Shown here in pieces: positions 34,737 to 43,939 of a DNA stretch of 64,000 bases. The stretch spans positions 186,001-250,000 of the forward strand of contig CANJTS010000005.1 in NCBI GenBank assembly GCA_947477655.1, written 5' to 3'. The stretch is from CAILUG01 sp903844415 (GTDB taxonomy: Bacteria; Pseudomonadota; Gammaproteobacteria; Pseudomonadales; Pseudohongiellaceae). The notes beneath the pieces are model-generated. The model was not told where the DNA came from, made no database searches, and saw nothing but the letters and a program-made list of their open reading frames with translations. Each line of letters begins with the position of its first letter. Positions within the stretch are counted from its first letter, which is position 1. Made by a program: the position numbers and the translations under genes.

Positions 34737-37700
34737 CTAGAAATTATAATTTGCACTAATGTTGAAACGACGACCGAAAACATCAAAGGAATTATGGAAA
34801 TTTTGTGTTCCGCCGCGTGTACCGAAACCTGGTACAACTGGTGGTTCCTTGTCCAACAGGTTCTGTATATTGAAACTAAGGTTCCAAGTACTGCCGTTAC
34901 CCAATTCACCGTCATAACCAATTTTGGCATTCCACCAATTCATTGAATCAACAGAATTCATATCCACATCCCTGCCTTCGACCCAGTCGACATTCAACTT
35001 AGTAGAGTCAACATAACGATTCTGCAGTTGCAACCCATAAGGACCAATGCCATAAGTGGCCGTAAATACATGGGAGTATTTTGGCGTACCTAGGCCGCCG
35101 GCAGTATCACGTGGAGTACCTCCAAACGGCGTTGTGGTGGACGTCCGTAGAAAAGCACCCAGCCAGCGAACCTGAAGGCTCTCAGGCTGATTACCAAACA
35201 GATTTAGCTCGGTCTGCCATGATAATTCCATATCTGTACCTGCTACAGCAGCTTCACTTAAGTTAAGGTATGACTGCCGCACATTCACTAGCTGCGCAGT
35301 AACGGGATCTCGAGTAATACGATCGCAGAACAGAGTATTTTTTGCACACTCATCAAGAATTCTCTGCGCCGTTAGTGTATCCACCCTGTCCTGTATTTTG
35401 ATTTCGTACCAGTCCAGCGCAACCTGTAATCCGTCAAGCCAGTTGGTGAACGAAGGTTGCCAAACAATGCCGGCAGTTTGTGTATTACCAATCTCGGGTG
35501 ACAAGTTCGGATCGCCACCCGACAAGGTATTGGTCTGCACACTGGCATTATTGAAACGCGGATCATTGACTGAGGATCCACCTCCTTGGGCATCGAAGAG
35601 TTCCTGAAAGGTTGGCTCACGCACGTCACGTGAACGGGTGAAACGCAGACGCAAGTCTTCATGCAATGCTGCATCAACACCCACCTTCCAGCTATCGGAA
35701 TTGCCGCTGCGCTCATATTCGGAACGACGGAAAGCGAGGTTCATGTCAATACGCTGTTGCTCAGTAAACTGCCATACAGGAAGCTGAACTTCGCCAAACC
35801 ATTCCGTCACACTTGTATCTCCAGCGATATTAGGCACTGTGGAAAACAGATGCAGGTTTGGGCTGCCAGTCTGGATGCCGGCCGGAATACCACGAATACC
35901 GAGGGCAGGCACGTTGATGGGCGGGCCCAGCTCTTTCATGGACACGATTTTGCCACCCACACCGACTCCATCGTTAGTCACCGCCAAATCAAAAAATTCC
36001 TGGGCACGCCAGGTCAAGCCCGCCGCAAAACTCACTTCACCCGCCGGCAACGTAAACAAGTCCCCTGTTAGCAAAAGTTCGGCGAAATTCTGTTCCACAA
36101 CCCCGTTGGCGCCCTTATAACTAGTGACATATTCGAGCGCTTCCGGAGTCATGTTACCGCTACCAAATATGTTCAGGGGCACACAACCGCCAATGGTATT
36201 GTCGAGACCTATCGGCGATTCCAGTGGCATGGTATTGCCGGCAATGCCCGGTGGCTTAGTGGGATCGATGGGGATCGACGAGACGCGGCCAGCAACGGAA
36301 GCTTTCAACTGCTCCACGGTAGGATTGATAGTCTGGACCCTGCACACGATTTTGCCGGTTTTCGGATCCTTGATAGAGTCCATAGCCAGATACAGTCGGT
36401 CCTGCCTAATTACGTTTTTGCCTTCGGGACTACGCTTAGACTCGCCTGTCTGATAGTGGCCTTCTAAAGTCCACTCTATACCAGGAATGGCATACTCAAA
36501 ACCGGTGCTGGCCTGCCACTGGGTCAGCACGTTTTCGGTTACCGAGTTGGACCCGACTTCAGGGCGGTTAACATAGGAGCCAAGTTTACTTACACTGAGT
36601 TCCTTAATGTTTTTCTGAAGCATTACCTGTCTTACCTCTTCAGGGAGGAAAGCATTATCAGGAGCAATAAGTATGTTCCATGGAGATTCCAGTTCGAAGC
36701 CACCACGGACAAAGTCGTTGATCGATTCAGCACGGCCAGTACGTCCATCAGCAGTAAGGGTTAATCGGTCAGTAAGCTCGTATTTCACACCGAGGAATAA
36801 AGAGCGACTCACCACCGCTGAAGCAGAAGGACTGTTGTCAAAAGTATCGTAGGCTATGGCTGCCTCGGGTCCACCCGAAGTAGAACTTGTTCCGCCCGAT
36901 TGACCTGGTAGAGAAGTAACGCTGCCCGTTACAAACGGTACTACACGGGTACCATCCAGAGAGAATTGCATGCGATCTAAAGATGTACCGGCAGCTGTAA
37001 TCAGTCCGGTGGGGGACGACAAGGTAGATACTACATCAGGTAGGGTAAGCCGCTGGGGAATACCAATTGCAGCACCGGGCGTCCACAGCGGATTTCTGAC
37101 CCAGCCTATGCGGTGGAAATTGTCGATGCTGTTACGGTCGCCGCGTACCTGATCGATTTCTAAGGTATCAAATGAACCGATGACATTGAGACGGTCATCC
37201 AAAAACGACATGCCACCAGCAACACCCACCTGCCACTGTTTGCCCTCCCCACCCTCATGCATGCCAGTTCCAACATCAACCTTAAGCCCTTCGAATTCGC
37301 GATTCAGAATAAAGTTCACAACACCGCCAACAGCATCTGCACCATAAGCAGCAGAAGCTCCACCTGTTACTACGTCCACGCTGCGCATCAGTGCGCTCGG
37401 CAGCAAGTCTGGATTTACCGTGCCAGCTTTGTCAGAAGGCTGCAGACGGTGACCATCGAGTAACACCAAGGTGCGATTGCCACCAAGGCTACGCAGATTT
37501 AAAAAAGTATAAGAATTGCTCGCGGGACTGAACCGACTGCCATCGGTGGTCTGCTGGGATGTACGGTTGTTGAAAAACTGTGGTAAAGAAGTTAATTGCT
37601 GAGAAACGGTATTGCCGGGCTCGAAGCTTTTGAGTTCAGACGTGGAAATAGATGTGATCGGAGTAGGAGACTCAAATCCGGATGTTGTTCTGATGCGGGA

Positions 37701-37844
37701 GCCTGTAACACTGATTTCTTCAATAGCATTTTGCTGTGGCGGGGCCTGGCCCAGCGCGACTCCACCGCTGCCAGCAGCCAAAATTGCAGCAATTGCAGAA
37801 GCTAATAATTTGTGCGGAGTGGTTATTAAATTTTTATCAGTCAT
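34737..37844 (-). CDS. TonB-dependent receptor 3
   Basis: A 1035-residue outer-membrane receptor. AGGA lies 8 nt before the ATG. The signal region is LLASAIAAILAAGSGGVALG; then EEISVTGSRIRTTSGFESPTPIT, plug core TLVLLDGHRLQPSDKAG and VDVVTGGASAAYGADAVGGVVNF, and a barrel ending FNISANYNF. The Cys pair is KIVCRVQTINP and GGCVPLNIFG. It is most like receptor 4 (shared GTVNxDxxPxALMRSVDVVTGG phrase), suggesting a duplication. It is divergent from receptor 4 across about 540 nt of AT-rich DNA and co-directional with the MBL gene. Confidence 0.93.
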   Translation of the reverse strand: MTDKNLITTPHKLLASAIAAILAAGSGGVALGQAPPQQNAIEEISVTGSRIRTTSGFESPTPITSISTSELKSFEPGNTVSQQLTSLPQFFNNRTSQQTTDGSRFSPASNSYTFLNLRSLGGNRTLVLLDGHRLQPSDKAGTVNPDLLPSALMRSVDVVTGGASAAYGADAVGGVVNFILNREFEGLKVDVGTGMHEGGEGKQWQVGVAGGMSFLDDRLNVIGSFDTLEIDQVRGDRNSIDNFHRIGWVRNPLWTPGAAIGIPQRLTLPDVVSTLSSPTGLITAAGTSLDRMQFSLDGTRVVPFVTGSVTSLPGQSGGTSSTSGGPEAAIAYDTFDNSPSASAVVSRSLFLGVKYELTDRLTLTADGRTGRAESINDFVRGGFELESPWNILIAPDNAFLPEEVRQVMLQKNIKELSVSKLGSYVNRPEVGSNSVTENVLTQWQASTGFEYAIPGIEWTLEGHYQTGESKRSPEGKNVIRQDRLYLAMDSIKDPKTGKIVCRVQTINPTVEQLKASVAGRVSSIPIDPTKPPGIAGNTMPLESPIGLDNTIGGCVPLNIFGSGNMTPEALEYVTSYKGANGVVEQNFAELLLTGDLFTLPAGEVSFAAGLTWRAQEFFDLAVTNDGVGVGGKIVSMKELGPPINVPALGIRGIPAGIQTGSPNLHLFSTVPNIAGDTSVTEWFGEVQLPVWQFTEQQRIDMNLAFRRSEYERSGNSDSWKVGVDAALHEDLRLRFTRSRDVREPTFQELFDAQGGGSSVNDPRFNNASVQTNTLSGGDPNLSPEIGNTQTAGIVWQPSFTNWLDGLQVALDWYEIKIQDRVDTLTAQRILDECAKNTLFCDRITRDPVTAQLVNVRQSYLNLSEAAVAGTDMELSWQTELNLFGNQPESLQVRWLGAFLRTSTTTPFGGTPRDTAGGLGTPKYSHVFTATYGIGPYGLQLQNRYVDSTKLNVDWVEGRDVDMNSVDSMNWWNAKIGYDGELGNGSTWNLSFNIQNLLDKEPPVVPGFGTRGGTQNFHNSFDVFGRRFNISANYNF

Positions 37845-38385
37845 TTGTTTTTCCTATTTTTTTTAATTATTGAAAATGTCTTTTATCGAACAATAGAGCA
37901 AGAAGCTAGTGACAACCCTTAGGTTTTTAACTAACCGGCATTTTATCTGGGATTTTGCCTGGAAAATTAAATCTCGAAACGCTACTAAAGCTAATTCAAA
38001 AAGTTGTTTTTAGTCCAGTCAAATTGATGGTTTCTGTATCTTTTAGTCAAGGTAAAAATTGTATATAAAGCTATTTAACACAACGAACATCTTATTTTCG
38101 GGCTTATAGTGCCAAGCTAATTGTTTTTTTATTTTTAATGCACATTGATTATTTTGACATAGCCTCTAACTACCGTTATTTTCAATAAAAGTAAGCTTTT
38201 ATTGTGACTATCAGGTTCTACTAATATATATTCTTAAAGTAGATTGTTCTCGTATTTATCGTTCACTTACCACACCCTGCTCTCGAAATAGAACAGATGT
38301 TTGCGAAAGATTTATGATCGAAAGATGCAAAATAAAACCACTAATAACTACAAAATACAAAGACTTTGCCAAACGAGGGAAAATT
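37845..38385. other. AT-rich divergent promoter region between receptors 3 and 4
   Basis: 541 nt of AT-rich DNA without a gene. A perfect 9-bp inverted repeat, CAATAAAAG (38183-38191) and CTTTTATTG (38196-38204), is the most symmetric element and a candidate operator. No regulator gene is nearby. Confidence 0.4.
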
Positions 38386-41300
38386 ATGACCAACATCAAA
38401 ATCAGGGAATTTAAAAGAAAAACACTCCACCAAACCATCGCCGCAATAACTGCCATCACCGCACTGTACTGCATTTCTGGCGTTGCATTGGCGCAGAACA
38501 CACCGCCGCAAGAACTGGAAGAAATCCGGGTTACCGGCACTCGCATTTTGCGAACGTCGGGCATGGAGACACCCGTACCGGTAACGTCGGTCACTACAGA
38601 GGAACTGTTTAACCAAGAACCAGGCAGCACCATATCGCAGCAGCTTGATGGCCTGCCGCAGTTTTTCAACAATGGCACACCGCAGCGTGGTGACGGCGGT
38701 AATCCATCCGTGGGTTCCGGTGGCCCGGGCGCACTGAACATCCGTAATCTTAACAGCGCATCAACCGGCGCTGGCATCTCACGCACGCTAACACTGCTTG
38801 ACGGTGCCAGGGTCGTACCCACCGACAAACGCGGCACCGTAAACGTAGACATGTTCCCCACCGCATTGATGCGTAGCGTAGACGTTGTGACTGGCGGCGC
38901 TTCCGCAGCTTATGGCGCAGATGCTCTCGGTGGCGTCGTAAACTTCGTACTCGACCGCGAATTCGAGGGCTTGAAGATCAGTGGTGGCACCGGCATGCAC
39001 GCCTACGACAATACCGGCAAGCAAGTCGAATTCTCCGTTGCGGGCGGCAAGGCCTTTGGTCGTCTGCATTTGATTGGTTCGCTCGAAGCGCGCCATATTG
39101 ATGAAATCCAGCCCGACAAAAATCGCTGGGATTTAACCCAAAATATGTGGGGCTACGTGACCAATCCGGCTTGGGCGGCTGCCGCTGCACTGCCAGCAAC
39201 CAACCCTGCCCGGTGTGTTGTCAATGTGTTGTGTAGCGCAGGTCCACAGCGCCTGAGCATGATGAACGTAGCAACTAACACCAGCTCGCCAACTGGGCTG
39301 ATCCGTGCCACTAACACCACCCTCGATTGGATGAAATTTAGCCAAGACGGTACCCGCATCGAGCCTTTCAATCTTGGCACTTCGTCGGCTCTACCGGGGA
39401 CCCCAGGTAGCACTTCGACTCTGTCCGGTGGTCCCGAGTCTGCTATCAATTTTGAAACCACAGGGGCGGGCCCCACCGGTATGGAAGTAGTGTCCCGTTC
39501 GAGTCTGTTCGGTGCCCAGTTTGATTTCACGGACACCATCACCGGTTTTGCGCAAGTAATTATCGGTCGTACAGAGTCCAACGACACATCCAACAATGCC
39601 AACTTCAGTTTCTCCGATGGCTATGCGCCACTTATTGCCGTCGACAACGCCTATCTGCCAGAAGCGGTGCGTAAGGTCATGGTCGAACGCAAACTGACGC
39701 AAGTTGCCGTGCACAAATCCAGCCAGCAGTTCGCCGGAAAACCGGAACTCGGCTCCAACCGCATCGGTAAAAACGTTTTTACACAATGGCAGTACAGCTT
39801 CGGCTTCGACTGGGAGTTCGCTGAAGATTGGAACATGCGCGCCTCTTGGCAGCAGGGTGAATCCAAACGTAACTCAACTGCCTACAACCTGCTACAGGTC
39901 GATCGTGCCCAACTGGGCATGGATGCCGTGCGCGATGCTAGCGGCAAGATTGTCTGCCGCGTGAACTTGCCGCAATACAGCCCCACACTGGCTCAGTTGC
40001 AAGCCTCTGTGGTTGGCAGAATTTCGAATGTTCCGCTGAACCCCTACATCCCGGCAGGTACGCCGGGCAATACACAGCCCCTGCCCTATCCAGTGGAACC
40101 TAAAGCGATTAGCGAATGTGTACCGTTCAATTACTTAGGTAGCGGAAACATGAGTCAAGCGGCTATCGACTACGTCGGCACCGACCGCTTTAACATTGGT
40201 TATGTTAACCAAGACTTTGCCGAAATACTTGTTACTGGTGAGCTATACGAAGGCTGGGGCGCGGGCGCGATCGGTTTTGCCGGTGGTCTCACCTGGCGTG
40301 ACCAGAAGTTCATCACCACCGCCACACCACTCGATGTCGACTTACTCGGACCAATGGTCAATGTGCCCGCACTCGGCATACGCGGCTTGGGCGCAGGTTA
40401 TGCGACCAGTTCCTCGCTTAATCTATTTTCAAGTATTCCTAAAATAGGTGGGCAGGCCGATGTGTGGGAGTGGTTCTCGGAAGTTAACGTTCCTCTGTGG
40501 GAATCTACCAGCGGCAACCAGCGAGCCGACCTCGACGTCGCCGCCCGCCGCTCCAATTATGACCGCAGTGGTGCTATCGACAGCTGGAAGATAGGTGGCA
40601 ATTTACAGATTTTAGAGGATCTCCGCTTGCGGCTCACCAAGTCGCGTGACGTAAGGGAGCCAAGCTTCGCCGAGCTGTTCGATGCCCAGGGCTCTGGCGA
40701 AACCATCATCGATCCGAAGTTCGCTGGCGAATCCACTCTCATAAATACGATCCGGGGTGGCAACCCTAACCTAAGGCCAGAATACGCGGATACCCGGACA
40801 GTAGGCTTTGTATACCAGCCCACCTTCACGCCGCTAGTTGATGGACTGTCAGTGTCTGTGGATGCCTACGACGTCGAAATCAAAGACGCTGTGGCGCGCC
40901 TCACCGCGCAACGCCTCATTAACGAATGTGTTGCCACGGCCTCGCCGCAACTGTGCGCACTGATCACTCGTGATGCGACCACCGGCCGTGTGACCCAAGC
41001 GCTCGACGTGTTCCTGAACGTGGCAGCGGCTCGAACCCGTGGTATCGACTTTGAATTGACGCTGCGTAAAGACATCGACTTTTTCTCACAGTACAACGAG
41101 AACATTTCGGTACGTTGGCTAACGGGCCGAACGCTTGAACGTTCCGACACGGCTCCAAACGCCACAGCGCTCAACAAATCCGGCTTTATTGGCATGCCAG
41201 ACCTGACCACTAACCTCACTAGCACTTACGGCATCGGCAAGCTTTCATTTCAGTTGCAGGCACAATACGTGGATTCCGTGTTCAGGGACTCCGCTGGAGT

Positions 41301-41523
41301 GTGGAGAGAAGGCATCCAAGTGGATGACAACACCGTCGCCTCAATGACCTGGCTCAACGGCAGGATTGGCTATACCGAAGAGTTGGAAGGCGGTGCTACT
41401 TGGGGGATCGGTATGAACATACAAAACATTTTCGACCGCGAACCACCGTTGTACGGTGGAAGCAACAACACTTACGACCTGTACGGCCGTCGGTACAACA
41501 TCAACCTCAACTATAATTTCTAA
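38386..41523 (+). CDS. TonB-dependent receptor 4
   Basis: A 1045-residue outer-membrane receptor. The frame is open from 38314, but I start at the ATG at 38386, which has GAGGGA just upstream and directly precedes the basic signal peptide (TLHQTIAAITAITALYCISG). Then EEIRVTGTRILRTSGMETPVPVT, plug core TLTLLDGARVVPTDKRG and VDVVTGGASAAYGADALGGVVNF, and a barrel ending YNINLNYNF. The Cys pair is KIVCRVNLPQ and SECVPFNYLG. A terminator follows at 41555. The sampled line 38821-38880 is 55% G+C. Confidence 0.93.
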   Translation: MTNIKIREFKRKTLHQTIAAITAITALYCISGVALAQNTPPQELEEIRVTGTRILRTSGMETPVPVTSVTTEELFNQEPGSTISQQLDGLPQFFNNGTPQRGDGGNPSVGSGGPGALNIRNLNSASTGAGISRTLTLLDGARVVPTDKRGTVNVDMFPTALMRSVDVVTGGASAAYGADALGGVVNFVLDREFEGLKISGGTGMHAYDNTGKQVEFSVAGGKAFGRLHLIGSLEARHIDEIQPDKNRWDLTQNMWGYVTNPAWAAAAALPATNPARCVVNVLCSAGPQRLSMMNVATNTSSPTGLIRATNTTLDWMKFSQDGTRIEPFNLGTSSALPGTPGSTSTLSGGPESAINFETTGAGPTGMEVVSRSSLFGAQFDFTDTITGFAQVIIGRTESNDTSNNANFSFSDGYAPLIAVDNAYLPEAVRKVMVERKLTQVAVHKSSQQFAGKPELGSNRIGKNVFTQWQYSFGFDWEFAEDWNMRASWQQGESKRNSTAYNLLQVDRAQLGMDAVRDASGKIVCRVNLPQYSPTLAQLQASVVGRISNVPLNPYIPAGTPGNTQPLPYPVEPKAISECVPFNYLGSGNMSQAAIDYVGTDRFNIGYVNQDFAEILVTGELYEGWGAGAIGFAGGLTWRDQKFITTATPLDVDLLGPMVNVPALGIRGLGAGYATSSSLNLFSSIPKIGGQADVWEWFSEVNVPLWESTSGNQRADLDVAARRSNYDRSGAIDSWKIGGNLQILEDLRLRLTKSRDVREPSFAELFDAQGSGETIIDPKFAGESTLINTIRGGNPNLRPEYADTRTVGFVYQPTFTPLVDGLSVSVDAYDVEIKDAVARLTAQRLINECVATASPQLCALITRDATTGRVTQALDVFLNVAAARTRGIDFELTLRKDIDFFSQYNENISVRWLTGRTLERSDTAPNATALNKSGFIGMPDLTTNLTSTYGIGKLSFQLQAQYVDSVFRDSAGVWREGIQVDDNTVASMTWLNGRIGYTEELEGGATWGIGMNIQNIFDREPPLYGGSNNTYDLYGRRYNINLNYNF

Positions 41524-41554
41524 CAAGCAGGCAACTGCAATGTCTTGACTAACT

Positions 41555-41587
41555 AGGCCTGTCGTTTACCAATGACAGGCCTTTTTT
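41555..41587 (+). terminator. Rho-independent terminator of TonB receptor 4
   Basis: AGGCCTGTC (41555-41563) and GACAGGCCT (41574-41582) form a perfect 9-bp stem with a 10-nt loop, followed by a T run to 41587. Confidence 0.92.
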
Positions 41588-41851
41588 ATATGTGTTGTGA
41601 AGTTTCTATGCCCCATAGAGACTTGTTCAGGTAGCAAGCTCACAATATTCTAGACATCCAAGGTGTACATCAGACATTATCTTTAGCGCAAAGCATGCCT
41701 CAGGGATTGAACCATCATTAAATTAGAGTAATCTTGACAAAGACTATATAGGGTTTGTAGTCAAGACAGCACCAATAGAACGGCATTAATGGCTCGAGTT
41801 GGCCTGCCGATCCGAAAGCAAGAAGTAAACAATAATCAAAGCGAGGGGACC
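41588..41851. other. Intergenic region before secreted-module locus A
   Basis: Holds the presumed promoter of the gene starting at 41852. TTGACA at 41734-41739 resembles a -35 box, but no good -10 box lies 16-18 nt further on. CTTGAC (from 41733) and GTCAAG (to about 41764) are inverted copies that may be an operator. No gene seen. Confidence 0.3.
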
Positions 41852-42613
41852 GTGAAAAATATAAGTAATGAGTTAAGAAAGACCATCCTGTTTGCATGTA
41901 CAGCGCTGGCCGTGGGGGTAACCGTACCTAGCAGTGCGGCCACCGCCCAAGTGCCGGACTTAAATGGCGTCTGGAAATGGGGGGCATGTGAAGACGGTAC
42001 GAACTTTGGTTGTATGATTCTTGAAGAGGATGACGAACTGCTGACCGACCGGGCTAAGGCCTATCGAGATGCCATCGATGAAACTGCCCAGCCAAAGTAT
42101 GATTGTGCTCCCATGTCGATTCCGCACATGTGGACCGATCCATACTCACATCAGATTGAGCAATTTGAAGACCGCGTTGTTTTCACCTATGGCAAGGATG
42201 ACGTAGTACGTACCGCATGGTTGGAAAATCACGGACACAAACCACCAGCACATAACGAGTTTTTATATACAGGTTATTCTGTTGGTCGCTACGAAGGTGA
42301 TGCGCTGATAGTGGAAACCACGCACTTTTCCTTCGATCCGCAGGGACTAAATGCCGATTTCAAACTAGCTTCATCCACTCAGAAAAAAGTAACCGAACGT
42401 TATACCCGCGATGGAGAAGGATTAAAGCTAACTGTGAGCACGGAAGATCAATTCATGTTGAAAGAGCCTTGGGTTTACAGTGTGCGCTCAGAACGCGACC
42501 CCGAACCGCTGGCACTGCCCTGGAACTGCGACCTAGGAGCCTCGCGCCAGATCCTAAAACTACTGCCCAGCGACTATCCTAACGATGCGAAGGTAACCCG
42601 TATCCCACAATAA
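41852..42613 (+). CDS. Secreted protein of the IYMDGR/WEGDTLVV-type family, divergent member (locus A)
   Basis: A 253-residue exported protein of unknown function. I start at GTG 41852 because GAGGGG (41843-41848) precedes it and the signal peptide (TILFACTALAVGVTVPSSAATA) follows; an ATG 63 nt upstream (41789) has no ribosome site. After DLNGVWKWGAC it has GYSVGRYEGDALIVETTHF and TERYTRDGEGLKLTVSTED. These align with the GHSIGxWEGDTLVVDTVGF and ERFxRxxxxxLxYExTVDD blocks of the genes at 51055 and 60804. It is followed 77 nt later by a DUF6152 gene, the same pairing as at the other loci. Confidence 0.7.
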   Translation: MKNISNELRKTILFACTALAVGVTVPSSAATAQVPDLNGVWKWGACEDGTNFGCMILEEDDELLTDRAKAYRDAIDETAQPKYDCAPMSIPHMWTDPYSHQIEQFEDRVVFTYGKDDVVRTAWLENHGHKPPAHNEFLYTGYSVGRYEGDALIVETTHFSFDPQGLNADFKLASSTQKKVTERYTRDGEGLKLTVSTEDQFMLKEPWVYSVRSERDPEPLALPWNCDLGASRQILKLLPSDYPNDAKVTRIPQ

Positions 42614-42690
42614 GTGGGCAAAGCTCATGAACAAGCTCTACATGAAATTAAGAGCACACAGACATTCGACTTTTTGAGGAGATATAAGCA

Positions 42691-43080
42691 ATGAAATTTT
42701 TCAAATTACTAAGCGCTGGATTCGGTCTAGGTTTGCTAATCCAAACCGCGTTTGCCCATCACAGTACCAATGGCATTTATGATGAAACTAAGGTTGATGA
42801 ACTGACCGGTGTAGTCAAAGAGTGGCGTTTCATCAATCCGCATCCAAGCCTTATCATCACCGTTACTGATGCAGCCGGACAGGCCCACGACTGGGATGTT
42901 AGCTATGGCGGATCGGCGGTAGTCCACTTAAGTCGTCGCGGCTTTAAAGCCGACAGCTTCAAAAGCGGCGACACGATCAAGGTGTCGGGCAACATGGCGT
43001 TGGTTGAGGACGCATACGGCCTGCTGGCCAAAGGTGATCCCACCCATGCAGACGGTTCACCCATTATCATCAGACCCTGA
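42691..43080 (+). CDS. DUF6152-type periplasmic protein (locus A)
   Basis: A 129-residue exported protein. The signal peptide ends TAFA, and the predicted mature protein starts HHSTNGIYD (H23, H24). Then GVVKEWRFINPHPSLIITV carries the family Pro-His, and a beta-rich domain follows with GDTIKVSGN. This is a single DUF6152 domain; the family function is unknown. GAGGAG precedes the ATG. It is paired with the gene at 41852 and followed by two hairpins. A mature N-terminal His with further conserved His makes metal binding worth considering. Confidence 0.82.
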   Translation: MKFFKLLSAGFGLGLLIQTAFAHHSTNGIYDETKVDELTGVVKEWRFINPHPSLIITVTDAAGQAHDWDVSYGGSAVVHLSRRGFKADSFKSGDTIKVSGNMALVEDAYGLLAKGDPTHADGSPIIIRP

Positions 43081-43090
43081 GAAAAAAAGA

Positions 43091-43113
43091 CGGGGTTAAC
43101 CTGCCCCGCTTTT
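43091..43113 (+). terminator. Terminator of locus A, first hairpin
   Basis: CGGGG (43091-43095) and CCCCG (43104-43108) around TTAACCTG, followed by a short T run and preceded by an A run, 10 nt after the DUF6152 stop. Short stem, so moderate strength. Confidence 0.65.
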
Positions 43114-43132
43114 CTTCACAAACAAATGAAAA

Positions 43133-43157
43133 AAGGGAGTGAATAAATCACTCCCTT
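43133..43157. terminator. Second hairpin of locus A
   Basis: AAGGGAGTGA (43133-43142) and TCACTCCCTT (43148-43157) form a perfect 10-bp stem with loop ATAAA, preceded by A residues and followed by CTA. It forms a tandem pair with the hairpin at 43091. Confidence 0.6.
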
Positions 43158-43749
43158 CTAATGATGACACGTCACTTGCAAGAGTTGAAAACATCTCTAA
43201 CCCACCGCCTAGAAAATGTTAATCACAACAAATATCAAACTAGGATGAAGCAATGAAGTGGCACCAGCGGTGACTGCGAGTGTTTCATCAAATGTCCTCC
43301 TCGATAAAGTCATATCAATCTCCCTAAAATTTATTGCCAATAATTGAAGCTCTGACCTAACGTCGTCAATTAAATAGCGGCAGCAAAAATGAGAATGAAA
43401 CTAGACCGTGTTCAGTTTTACTATCCTGCTTCTAGACCTGCGAAATGCCCTGTTAAAACTGGACGCCATCCACAGCAAACCCCATGCAATAGTTGCTAGG
43501 CATCACCGCTGATCACCCATGATTCCGGAATATTAGCCGCTTCTGTTTCAGCAAACCTTCCGGTCGTAGATAAATGACCAGCACTGCAAGTCATTTATCT
43601 ACGACCTCCTAGTACAAGTGCTATAGAGAAGGCGGGTTTGCCCGAGGTTATAAAGGGGGGATAGCGAGCGTTACATTTAGCCAAATCGTCTATAACAAAA
43701 ACCGTTACGCACTGAAAGTACTAAGATGTATGTGGTGTAAAAGTGCGAA
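43158..43749. other. Gene-free stretch with a 17-bp perfect hairpin
   Basis: 592 nt between locus A and the tRNA gene. No ORF with a ribosome site was seen. The only strong structure is the inverted repeat at 43562-43606, listed separately. Confidence 0.5.
43562..43606. repeat. Perfect 17-bp inverted repeat (long hairpin)
   Basis: GGTCGTAGATAAATGAC (43562-43578) is followed by an 11-nt loop and its exact reverse complement (43590-43606). No T run follows on either strand. It lies about 145 nt downstream of the 3' end of tRNA-Thr, which is on the minus strand, in gene-free DNA. Possible roles are a small structured RNA, an mRNA 3' end, or a protein-binding or recombination site; the sequence does not decide. 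Confidence 0.8.
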
Positions 43750-43825
43750 TGGTGCCGATAATAGGAGTCGAACCTACGACCTTCTCATTACGAATGAGCT
43801 GCTCTACCAACTGAGCTATACCGGC
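43750..43825 (-). tRNA. tRNA-Thr (CGT anticodon)
   Basis: On the minus strand a full cloverleaf of 76 nt with encoded CCA is present. The acceptor arms GCCGGTA and TATCGGC pair with one G-T. The D-arm region is GCTCAGTTGGTAGAGC, the anticodon stem CTCA/TGAG has loop TTCGTAA giving anticodon CGT (reads ACG, Thr), and the T loop is GTTCGACT. No other tRNA is adjacent. Confidence 0.95.
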
Positions 43826-43939
43826 GTGATGAATAAGGGCTAATTCTAGCCGAAAGACTGGGTGGATTGTCTGCTGTTGCGACATTGTTTTACTGCAATA
43901 GCCAAGATAAAACCGAGTCGGTGCCCGCGGCTTTTACTG

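Noticed and set aside
41734..41762. TTGACA promoter for locus A
   Set aside because: No -10-like hexamer occurs at 16-18 nt spacing; TATATA is only 5 nt away, so I do not call a promoter.
43562..43825. Integration site at tRNA-Thr flanked by the 17-bp hairpin
   Set aside because: Only about nine bases are shared with the tRNA, no integrase or mobile genes are nearby, and the match could be chance.
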